Shown here: positions 1 to 9,227 of the stretch, in pieces | How positions within the stretch are numbered: the first letter of the stretch is position 1 | How the letters are laid out: the number at the start of each line of letters is the position of its first letter | Made by a program: the position numbers and the translations under genes | From: Promerops cafer | Taxonomy: Eukaryota; Chordata; Aves; Passeriformes; Nectariniidae | Reading direction: 5' to 3' | Length of the DNA stretch: 64,000 nucleotides | Assembly (NCBI GenBank): GCA_013398275.1 | Contig: VZSE01002103.1 | Span: 1-64,000 of the forward strand | The notes under the pieces: generated by a model | The model's input: only the letters and a program-made list of their open reading frames with translations | Told to the model about the DNA's origin: nothing | Database searches by the model: none

Positions 1-237
1 GCCTGGCTGTGTCCATCACACCCCCATCCCACAGGAGCTGCATTTTGGGGTGGGTTGGGCTCCAGGAGGGGACAGACACCACCAGGAGTCACCCAGCCCT
101 GGAAAAGGAGCTGTGGGTTCAGTTTCTGCCCATCCCACAGGAGAGGACACCCCCAATGGTGGTCAGCCAAGGCCTGGCTGTGTCCATCACACCCCCATCC
201 CACAGGAGCTGCATTTTGGGGTGGGTTGGGCTCCAGG
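1..237. repeat. Partial tandem repeat, ~171-bp period
   Basis: Bases 1-66 recur at 172-237 with an exact offset of 171. The shared block runs from GCCTGGCTGTGTCCATCACA to GGGTTGGGCTCCAGG with no difference that I can see. A shorter sub-motif, CCCATCCCACAGGAG, also occurs at about 128-142 between the two copies. The first copy starts at the window edge, so the array probably continues upstream. After the shared block the two copies diverge, so this is a variant minisatellite or a small duplication. Confidence 0.8.
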
Positions 238-239
238 GG

Positions 240-1950
240 TCAGAGCAGACAAACCAGACCCTGGCTCTGGTCCTGCAGGTAGCAGAGGCTCCTCGGGCAG
301 GTCCCCCTGGCTCTGCCTTGCCCACCAGTAGCACCAGTTTGTGCCTGGCACGGGGCAGGGCCACACGGCCCCTCGGAGGCTCTCATCTCTCAGGGAGGGT
401 GAATGGCTCCGTGAGTGCCCCAGATCCAGCAGAGTCATGTGGCTCCAGCTTTATTTGCTGTTATTGCTGCTTTCAAGTGGAAAATTGATATAATAGCAGT
501 CCTTTCTCAGCACACAGCAGTCTGCACATTTGTACAATGTTCTTTGAGGACGATCAGCAGCCACTGGCATAGAAAAGTGACAGATGCTGTCTGCAAATAA
601 TGAGCTGAAGCAGTTGCCTTTGGAAGGGAACTTTGAGCAAAGTCCCTTTGAGTTTGAAAAGCCAAAGAGGTTCCCATGTGTCCTCAGAAAAGGCATTTTC
701 TGGTGGCTCATGTGGCATAATTATTTTTTAACTGTTTCTCTCACACCAGCTTCTCTGGAGAGAGGGAATGACCCAGTTCCTGTTGACTGAGCGTTTCCTG
801 CTGGGGACAGCCATGAAAGAGAATGAAGTTTATGGCTTGTTCTGTTCCCTCCTCCGGTGTTCCCTGTCTGCACAAATCACAGGGAGAAGGAGCAGGATCG
901 TGGAGAAAGCTCATCCCACACCTCTGGGATCCTCTCATCCCTTCTTTGCAGCTCACACCAGACTCGCTCCAGCCCCTGAGCTCTGTGAGGAGTCTCACAC
1001 TGGTGAGGTTGAAGGAAGAGCACTGGGAGGCTTCATCCCGAGCCTTTGATCCTCTCTCCTTCCTCCCTGCTTTCATCTGGCACAGCACAGAGGTGCCAGA
1101 GGTGCTTTTCCTGATGGAGCCGGTGTTCAAAGCCCTCCCATCACCTCAGAGAGCTCCAAGAAGCCCAAATTACTGAAAACAAAGCATTCAAGCTTTCCTG
1201 GCTGGACGTTTCCAACCCTGTCAGTGAACTGGAGATGCAGTTTGCCTTTCATGATGGAAATCCTCTTCCTGGTGCAATATGGATGTTTCTGCACTTGGTA
1301 TTTTCTGATTACTGCCACAGCCCTGGATCCTGAGGGTGAAATCAGGCTCTGGGAGCCTTTTTTCTTCAGGTCTTGGAGAGTTCCAGCATCTTTCCAGGCT
1401 TCTGTAGGGAACTGGACCTCCAAAAGGTACCAGATGGGGCTTCTCTCCAGTAAAAACAGCCCTTGATAAACTGTCCCTCTCATTAGAGGCTTCAGAAAGT
1501 CTCTAAGAATTGATTTTCTTCCAGCCTGACCTGTTCTCTTGGGCTTCTTTAGCAGTGGAATTCCAAGGAAATCCAAGGTAGGATGCTGTAATTCCCCCCC
1601 CATTAGCTGGGATTAATGGTGGGAGCTGGGTTACATTAAATCACAAATGGATCAAAATAATGAGCCACCATCCCTTAAGGCACCAGGGGGTAGAGCTGAG
1701 GCACAGCCTCAATCTTAATTCCCTTTCTTATTTTTAAAAGCATCATTTGCTAAACTTTTTGTTTATTTGATTCATTTTAGCTCTTTCCTTTCTGCCCCTT
1801 CTTGCACATCTATAGGTGAGAAGCATTTCTGGGCCAATTTAGAACGGTGCAATGTTGTGGGAAATTAATTAATACTGATAATTATTGATGGATTCTGTAG
1901 GTGAAACACATACAACCAAGGAGATTAAAATTAAGGGATTCTCCTTAATT
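240..1950. other. Unique sequence, no gene seen
   Basis: I see no repeat family, exon or RNA gene here. Open frames reach 158 codons (1127-1603, minus) but overlap unrelated frames on the other strand and resemble nothing known to me. Bases 1640-1890 are AT-richer than the flanks. Confidence 0.6.
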
Positions 1951-2278
1951 CCAGTGCCTGGAGGGAGCTACAAGAAGGATGGAGAGAGACTTTACAAGGG
2001 ATGGAGGGACAGAACAAGAGGGAATGGCTTCAAACTGACAGGGAGTAGGGTTAGATGGGATATTGGGAAAAAATCGTTCCCTGTGAGGGTGGGAGGCCCT
2101 GGCACAGGTGCCCAGAGCAGCTGGGGCTGCCCCTGGATCCCTGGCAGTGCCCAAGGCCAGGCTGGAGCAGCCTGGGACAGTGGGAGGTGCCCCTGCCCAA
2201 GGAGGGGTGGAAAGGGATGAGCTGTAAGGTCCCTTCCCACCCAACCCATTCCAGAATTCTGTTGTGATTCCAGATTCT
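1951..2278 (+). mobile_element. CR1 LINE 3' fragment
   Basis: A 5'-truncated CR1 in sense orientation. In order it has the AGCTACAAGAAGGATGGAGA block, GGGAATGGCTTCAAACTGA, GATATTGGG, the GCCCAGAGCAGCTGGGGCTG block and AAGGTCCCTTCCCACCC. It ends in an AT-rich ATTCTGTTGTGATTC tail. Most avian CR1 copies are short 3' fragments of this kind. No reverse-transcriptase coding part is present. Confidence 0.93.
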
Positions 2279-2279
2279 C

Positions 2280-3800
2280 CCACAAGGATTCTCTGCAGTT
2301 TTGTTGCCTTTAGAATCTCCCAGCTCTGGACATGAAAGTTGAACACAGTTTTCACTCAGGGTTGGGCTTTCCTTGGCCGGTGTCGCTCTTGGCTGTTCAG
2401 GGGTGATTTTTTGCTGATGTCATTATTTGTTGACTTGGACTGGAGGTTTTTTTGAGCTCTGTGATGTTCAGTGAACTGTTCTCTGTGAGTTGGAGATCCC
2501 TGGCACTGAAGGGATAATCATTTAGTGACAGCAAAGGACAAGAGGGTTGCAGAGCAGAGAGAGTGAGAAGTCCCCATCCCCAAAGGGGAAGAGCAGGGAC
2601 AATCCATCTCTCGGCCTCGGCTGGCAGGGAGGGAATTGTTGGACTGGGGAGCAGCTGCATGGGAGATTCAGGGGAAAAACCAGCAGCTCCTAAGAAAAAT
2701 CCATCCCATCCTGAGTCTGGAATAGTTTGGGTGGAAACAAAACCTCACACAACAGAGCTGGGGGGACTAAAGGCTCTGCAAGTGATCCTGCAGGTGCCCA
2801 AAGCTGAGAAGAGGGAAAACAAGTGCCCATGAGGTGACAGGGTGAGGATTCATCTGACATCATGTAGGAATCTGGCCCGGAGACAGGCTCCAGCTCTGGA
2901 GAACAGCTCCTCAAACGTAACCCCATCAGTGTGTCCCTGCAGCCCCTGCTTCTGTTATTATCCTCCTTCAGGCTTCCTCCAGGAATGGAGGAGACATCTC
3001 GCAGCCACAGTGACCCCAGAGCAGCAGCAGGACACGGAGGGCTCCTGTCTGCTGGAGCTTTGTGTGCCCATGGAAGTCAAACCTGCCTTCTCCAGCAGCT
3101 GCACAGGAGCCCCAGGGCCTCCTCACACATTTCCCCCCAGGAGAAATGATCTGAAACCAAGTCAGGACAGGAGGAGGCTGATCCAGAGCCAAGGAGAGAG
3201 TTAACCCTTCCTCGGCCATGGGGAGGGGGGAGGCTCCAGCCAGGCTCTGGAGCCAGCAGGACGTGGATAAAACATCCAAAAACATCTCTAAAGCATCCCT
3301 GTGGGGAGGGAACCAGATCCAAAGGACAAGGCCTGGAGGAGAGTTCCACATGTGCAGATGGAAGGTCAAGGGAGCAGCTGGAGGAGAATGTGAAGCCCTA
3401 AAAAAGCAGCTCTGAGGACAGGCAGGGGCAGGGGCTTGGCCCCGGCCTCAGACAGGGACAAACAGCTCCTCTGCATTGTCTTGGGTTATTTTTGTCTCTA
3501 CTTTGGTGCCTCTGAAGGAAGGCTGAACACCCCTGCTGTCACAGGAGCCAAGAGCTGCTTTTGCCTTCTTCAGTCTGTCCAATTTCCCAGATGAACAAGC
3601 AAAACAGGGCTTTGGGAGGGGGTCCCATGGGAAAAGCAGCCCCCAGGAGCTCTCTCCCTGTGCTCCCTTTCTCTGTGGGGCTGCAGCACACGGGACAGGG
3701 AGGCTGGGTGCTGTGGGTGACCAGGAGGCCAAGGGTCCCTGTCCTGGTGGGCATCGGAGTGGCCGTGTCCTGCTGTCCCCTCTGGGATTCTGGGTGGGCT
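2280..3800. other. GC-rich unique sequence, no gene seen
   Basis: No repeat or exon recognised. Open frames up to 211 codons (3448-4083, minus) overlap 176- to 215-codon frames in other frames and on the other strand. That is the pattern of stop-poor GC-rich DNA, not of a gene. Confidence 0.55.
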
Positions 3801-3920
3801 CCCAGGGGATGGCGAGCCCGACTTGGGGCCCATGATCTCCGCCTGCCAGGGAAATCGGCTCCTGCTCCCGGCAGCCAGATGGGGCAGAGGTTTGAAAGCA
3901 TCCCCGAGGGCATCGGAGCT

Positions 3921-3952
3921 GGAGGGAGGGGAGCTGGGGGGGCTGGGAGGGA
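3921..3952 (+). other. G-quadruplex motif
   Basis: Five runs of three or more G lie within about 32 bases on the plus strand, including one of seven, separated by loops of 1-4 bases. This satisfies the usual intramolecular quadruplex pattern. It lies at the edge of the CpG island, a common position for such motifs. Confidence 0.6.
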
Positions 3953-4059
3953 GCACGCAGCGAGCAGAGCCCGAGGAGCCGGGGCTGAGCCGGGGCTGAG
4001 CGGGAGGAGGCCGGCAGGAGGATGGATTGCCTGGCATCCCCCCCTCTCCTTCCAGCCTC

Positions 4060-4109
4060 CCTGCATCCCTCCCACGGCAGCATCCCTGCATCCCTCCCAC
4101 GGCAGCATC
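4060..4109. repeat. 25-bp tandem duplication
   Basis: CCTGCATCCCTCCCACGGCA plus five bases is present twice, head to tail, with no difference. A small local duplication inside the CpG-rich region. Confidence 0.85.
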
Positions 4110-4157
4110 ACATCCTCCCTCCTGCCGCTCCCTGCGCCTGCAGAGGCCTCTGCTTCC

Positions 4158-4200
4158 CCCCCTCCTCCTCCTCCTCCTCTTCCTCCTCCTCCTCCTGCTC
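4158..4200. repeat. (CCT)n microsatellite
   Basis: About 14 CCT units with one CTT interruption. The plus strand is all pyrimidine for the first ~38 bases, to 4196. Frames read through it as poly-Ser, poly-Pro or poly-Glu and carry no coding evidence. Confidence 0.9.
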
Positions 4201-4338
4201 CCGCCTAATTGCCCAGCCGCGAATTAACGGGAATGCTGCCTTACCTTGACTGCACGGGCCCCGGGGGTCGCGGAGCCCTTGGGGCCCTGGGCCAGGGGTC
4301 GCTGCGTTGTCCCGGCGTTCCGGCGGCGGGGACACTGC

Positions 4339-4452
4339 CAGAGCCCGGCAGAGGTGCAGCAGGGACAGAGCCCGGCAGCGGTGCAGCAGGGACAGTCACA
4401 GCCCGGCAGAGGAGCAGCAGGGACAGTCACAGCCCGGCAGAGGTGCAGCAGG
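4339..4452. repeat. GC-rich minisatellite, four units of 26-30 bp
   Basis: Four units share the core GCCCGGCAGAGGTGCAGCAG. The first two are spaced 26 bp and the later ones about 30 bp, because they gained an AGTCAC insertion after GGGAC. The third unit reads GGAGCAG and the second GCGGTGCAG. The array lies entirely inside the CpG island. Confidence 0.85.
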
Positions 4453-4610
4453 TTGCAGACACACTGCAGGCACCGGCACGGCTCCCCCGTGGGGCACACG
4501 GGCACCGGGAGCGGGCGGCAGCGGCACCGCTGCTGCGGGGACACGCACGGAGGTGGCCGGGAATGAAAGGCACCCGGTGCCAGCTCCGGTGTTCCCTGCT
4601 CGTTACCTTG

Positions 4611-6170
4611 TGCCTGACTGCAGCACAGCCCTGGCTGCCTGCTGCCAGAACAGCTGGCTGCCAGCGCTCCACGCAGTGATCGATATGTTTGGCTTTTCAT
4701 CCATGGTGTGCATCTGCTTTCATGCTTTCGGGGTGGCGGTGGGGTGGGAGGGCAGGTCTGAACTTGGTTCTGGTGTCATTCACCGTCTGTGGCCTGAATG
4801 CACAGTCCTGCTGCTCACCTGGCCTTCTGGAGAGCGGGGGTCATGACAGCCCCTCCTTGTCTCCCCCCCAAAAAAGAGCCGGGCTTAGAATCTGAAAAAT
4901 CCACCCGGCACAGCCGGGCACTCTCCTCCACAGACAGACGAGGCTCGGGAGTGAAAGCCAGAGGAAAAACAGAGTTCCCAGTTTGTTTACTACCTCTTGG
5001 CACACATCCATCCCCAGCTTTTTCTATCCCGCTGCCAGGCTCTGCAGCCTGGGTGAGCAGGACCGAGGGACCTGCTCCGGGGCCCGGGCTGCTCCGGGGC
5101 CCGGCCGGGCTGGGAGCTGCCCCCGCGCAGGAAATTCCTCCTCTGTAAATACAGGAGGGAGGCCGTGCCTGCGCTGCCGCGGGATAAGGGATTTCAGCCC
5201 AGGCCGCTCTGGAAAAGCTCTTCCCTGGGTTTTGAGCTGCCACGGGAAGCAAAGCTGATGTCATTTCTGAGCAGGGAAATTTGTGGAGGTTTCTGGATAG
5301 TGGAAGGAGGGAAAGGCTAATCCAGAAGTACTGATACGCAGGACGAGTTTTAGATGTAAACCAAGGCTCACAGAAGGAGGTTTTCGGCAAAGACCTTCAT
5401 TCCCTGGGTCAAGGGAGCAGCCAGTTTAAAAAAAAAATCACAATTCCATGACCCTTTTGTACCTGACAGTTGGGAAAACGTGACCATAATGCTCTTTTCA
5501 GCTAGAAGGTAATTCCAAAATAAGTAACAATACAAAGAAAGGAAAAATTAAACACTCATTAACCTAAAACCAGTTTCACCAAGGATTGACTCCAATCCCC
5601 CACAAAGCCCCACTGCTTTGCTGGGTGCAACAAGGGACAATGTCACCCCTGTTAGGTGACAATCCCAGCACGTGAGTGGTTCCAGGTTCCCCAGCCAGGA
5701 GCACGAGTGGGAATTCTCTTTCCAGCCCTCACAGGAATTATTTCAAGTCACGGTGGCCAACCCATGGTGTTTCATGGTGGAGGTTTTGCTTGGGGCGTCG
5801 TCGAGGTTATTGATTCACACTCAGATAAGCTGCTGAAATAAAGGGAGCAAAGAATGTGGGAGCTGGAAGGAAAGAGGGTTAATCCAGATAATCAGCCTGC
5901 CTGGGATGGGACTGGCCTGGATCCTGCAGTGCCATGCTGGCCGTGGGAGTGTGGCAGCAGCAGGAGCAGTGGCACAGACACTGCGCAGGAGGGGTGGGCC
6001 TGACACTGTGCCTGCACATGTCAGCTCGTTCCTCGCTGTGTTTGCCTTTCCCTCCCTTCCTTCTCTACCAGCAACAAGGCAAAAATATCCTTGGGGCCCC
6101 TTGTAAAGTGTCCAAGTGATGCTTTAACAGCAGCCTCAAGGGCAAGTTACGGGTCAAGTGTGGCCAAAGC
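4611..6170. other. Unique sequence with a second CpG patch
   Basis: No gene recognised. Bases 5040-5210 hold about 13 CpGs with GC-rich flanks, a possible extension or satellite of the island at 3800-4610. A GGAAATTCCT motif, similar to NF-kB sites, lies at 5130-5139. Bases 5470-5570 are AT-rich. Confidence 0.5.
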
Positions 6171-6174
6171 ATTT

Positions 6175-6686
6175 CCAGGGGCCCAGCACAGGCAGGAGCT
6201 GGAGCTGCTGCAGAGCCCAGAGGAGGCTCCAGGATGAGCAGAGGGATGGAGCAGCTCTGCTGGGAGGAAAGGCTGGCACAGCTGGGATTGTCCAGCCTGG
6301 AGAGGAGAAGCTTTGGGGTGACCTCAGTGTGGCCTTGCAGGGCCTGAAGGAGCCCAGGAAACCTGGAGAGGGACAATGGACAAGGGCTGGGGGACAGGAG
6401 CCAGGGAATGGCTTCAGAGTGACACAGGGCAGGGCTGGGTGGGATATTGGGAATTGGGAATTGTTCCCTGGGAGGGTGGGCAGCCCCTGGCACAGGTGCC
6501 CAGAGCAGCTGGGGCTGCCCCTGGATCCCTGGCAGTGCCCAAGGCCAGGCTGGACACTGGGACTGGAGCAGCCTGGGACAGGGGAAGGTGTCCCTGCCAT
6601 GGCAGGGGTGGAAGGTTGGAATGAGATGGGGTTTAAGGTCCCCTCCAGCCCAGGCCTGTGATGATTTTATCATTCTGTGATTCTCT
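6175..6686 (+). mobile_element. CR1 LINE 3' fragment (longest plain copy)
   Basis: About 510 bp of the CR1 3' part in sense orientation. It starts near the GAGCTGCTGCAGAGCCCAGA block and runs through CCTGGAGAGGAGAAGCTTTG, GGGTGACCTCAGTGTGGCC, the central CAGCTGGGGCTGCCCCTGG block and AAGGTCCCCTCCAGCCC. The tail is CATTCTGTGATTCT. GGGAATT occurs twice in tandem before GTTCCCTGGGAGG, as in several other copies in this window, which points to one subfamily. Confidence 0.95.
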
Positions 6687-6910
6687 TATCTCTGGGATGT
6701 CTCAGAGGTGACCCAGAGGGAAATCCCAGAGGGAAATCCCAGAGGGACAGGCACAGCTCCCTCCCTCCATCCTGCCTGGCCTCGGAATGATGAAACATGG
6801 CAGGTGTTGGACAAATCCCAAATCTCGGGGTGGAAATGCCCCTGTGGGGTTTGCTGTAGGACCAGGCATGTTTGGGGGCTGGGCTGGAGAGGCTTGGGCT
6901 TGGAGAGCTC

Positions 6911-7150
6911 CTGGGAGAGGAGGGATTTGGAATCCTGGGAGAGGAGGGATTTGGAATCCTGGGAGAAGAGAGATTTGGGGTCCTGGGAGAGGATGGATTT
7001 GGGGTCCCGGGAGAGGAGGGATTTGGGGTCGTGGGAGAGGATGGATTTGGGGTCCCAGGAGAGGAGGGATTTGGGGTCCTGGGAGAGGATGGATTCAGGG
7101 TCCTGGGAGAGGATGGATTCGGGGTCCTGGGAGAAGATGGAATCAGGCTC
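6911..7150. repeat. 24-bp minisatellite, ten units
   Basis: Ten units of CTGGGAGAGGAGGGATTTGG plus four bases. In the middle, GAGGAGGGATTT and GAGGATGGATTT units alternate, giving a 48-bp higher-order period. The final three units change ATTTGGGG to ATTCAGGG, ATTCGGGG and AATCAGG. Because 24 is a multiple of three, several frames on both strands stay open and read as 8-residue repeats. Confidence 0.93.
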
Positions 7151-8500
7151 TGCAATGGCTCCCAACAGTCCTGCAGCCCATGAAGGGTTTGTTAAGGGTT
7201 TGTTCCTGTTCCTCACAGCCATTCGAAGAGCAGTGCCTGGCATTCTTAGAACTGCTCTTAAAACATTACCATATTTATAAGTAATGCCCTAATTTGAAGG
7301 GATATCGAGTTCTTTTGGATGTAAGTAGTTATTAATTACAATGCAACAGGAAAATTCATTAGGGAATAGAATCAAACTTTCAATTAATGTCATTTTTATC
7401 CAGGAACATTAGATGAGCTGCTTTTTTTTTTTTTTTTCCTTGCCTTTAACAGGATCTGGAAACATTTGCTAATTTCCAACTATTATAGTTCCTTCTATGA
7501 AATAATGTGAGCTCTCATTTGCATATAAGAAAACATTTTCTGTATTCACTGTGACTCTGAGCTGCCCTATTTATATCAGGAAACTGAGCTGAAGCCTCCC
7601 TGTGCATTTCAAGGCGAGGCTTTTCTCATGCAGAAGAGCAGAACATTTTTCCAGGCCCACTGTGAACTAGGGGTGAAATTTTGGGGGGCTCCAACCCCGG
7701 CTTAGCAGAGGGGCTGAGAAGAAGCTCAGGGGATTTTGGCTGAGTGCTCCACAAGGGTTTCTCTTGGTCTTTTCCCGAAGTGCTCTCTGCACTTCTTGTT
7801 CCAAATCTTTTACTTTCAATTTCGTTCTCAGCCTCAAAGCCAAACCTGCTTGGTACCACAAAGAGCCCTCAGGTGCCAGGTGTGAAATTCTTATCACCTC
7901 AACCTGAACACATCGGACGCCTCCAGACTCTTTTGGTGGGGAACTTATTTTCCTTTCTGCTCTGGGAGCATTTTCAGGTTCAGGCTTGGTTTTGTTCTGT
8001 TGTTTCTGTATCTAAGAGGCCGTTCCACAGCATCCCCAGCTGGAAAATGGAACTTTAGTGCAGAGGACTGACCCTGTGCTCTTCCATGTCCATCTAAGCT
8101 CTGAATGGTTGATTTTGGTTTTATCTGTGTTCTTCTGATGAACCCTGAACAGCCACAGGAAAAAGAAAGAAACCTTGCAAAACTCCCTTTGCTCCCTCCT
8201 TCCACATCTTTTGTCTCCCAGGTTTCCATGTTTGTTCTTGCTGCTGGCATCATATAAATCAGCTGCATTAAAAAAAAAAAATAAAATTAAAAGCAGCAAT
8301 AGCAGTAATCACCATTCCATTAATGATCTGAATGCTGAGGGCAAGGCAAGGCAGCTAATTAATTTCAATTTTTAAAGCAGAAAAATCCATCAATGTTGAT
8401 ACCAGCCAGTTTTATTTTGATTTTTATATTGCAAAAAAAAGTTTCAGATCCTTACAAAATAACTTTATTATAGTTAATTTTATCCTGAGCTTTTTCCCAT
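7151..8500. other. AT-rich unique segment, candidate conserved non-coding DNA
   Basis: No gene. The segment includes a T17 run (7422-7438) and an A-rich run at 8268-8283. Bases 7250-7620 are AT-rich and hold an octamer ATTTGCAT (7517-7524) and a MEF2-like CTATTTATA (7567-7575) about 50 bp apart. This arrangement is common in enhancers, but I cannot test conservation here. Confidence 0.35.
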
Positions 8501-9180
8501 GATAAAAAACAATTCACAGTTCAAAAACCCTTCTTCCCTTGCCCCATTATCTTATGAGGAGAGGAGCCCCAGGCCATGGGATAAATGAGAGCAAAAAGAG
8601 GCTTTGGGTAAGGCTCCTGCTGGAAACCAGGATTTCTCAGAGAAACCCCTTTTTGATAAAACCTCTGGATATTTTAGGGTTCAGCTGCCAGAGCCATGCC
8701 CCTCTCACACTGAGGCATTAAAAGGAGCTCACGGGGCAGCCCCGGATGGCCCCGAGCCCGGCGGAGCAGGAGCTGCAGGGAGGGAGGAGATGTCCCTCAC
8801 TGCTGCAGGGGCTGATTCCCGAGGGTGGGATGGGACATCCAGAGCCCCAAATCCAGCTGCCCTGGGGTGGGGTGCTGCTGCAGCATCCCCCAGAGCTCCG
8901 GGGCTCTGCAGGGCCCCGGGCTGGCCCGGGCAGCTCCTTCCTCTCCCCACGCCTTTCTCCTGCCCTTCAGCTTCGCTCCATCACTTCTGCTCCTCTCCCT
9001 GGGCCAGCCTGTTCCAGGCTTTTGTTCCTTTGCTGGATGGAAACTTCCTTCAGTTTTCCACTCGGAATTTATTCATGGCTAGTGCCTACTTTTTGTTCTT
9101 GTGCCAAGTTTGTCTGTTAGATCTTCTCCCTCCCCAGCACTTTCCCTGCCCACATTTATTTATAGAAAGCAATATTTGCC
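8500..9180. other. Unique sequence, no gene seen
   Basis: Mildly GC-rich around 8720-8940, with overlapping open frames up to 201 codons and no recognisable product. Confidence 0.5.
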
Positions 9181-9227
9181 TTTTTTTTTTTTTCTTCTTT
9201 TCTTCTTAATTTTTTTTTTTTTTTTTC
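9181..9227. repeat. Poly(T)-rich low-complexity tract
   Basis: T13, then TTC-rich sequence, then a further T run of about 16 ending at CTCCACAG. It could be a polypyrimidine tract or the reverse of a poly(A). No retroposed gene adjoins it. Confidence 0.8.

Larger units (their letters stand above)
3800..4610. promoter_or_regulatory. CpG island, candidate promoter
   Basis: CpG dinucleotides are dense. I count about 33 in 4201-4560, roughly 0.75 of expectation at that base composition, against strong depletion elsewhere in the window. The island contains a G-rich tract, CCT repeats and a short minisatellite. Two minus-strand sequences match the 5' splice-site consensus: CAAG|GTAAGG (boundary at 4244/4245) and CAAG|GTAACG (4606/4607). 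An unmethylated island with donors on one strand suggests a minus-strand first exon, coding or non-coding. That is inference, because I recognise no protein. Confidence 0.5.

Noticed and set aside
3448..4208. Overlapping open frames of 176-215 codons on both strands
   Set aside because: GC-rich, with low-complexity composition. No recognisable domain or start context.
6670..7280. Open frames of 160-190 codons on both strands
   Set aside because: Created by the 24-bp repeat, whose length is a multiple of three.
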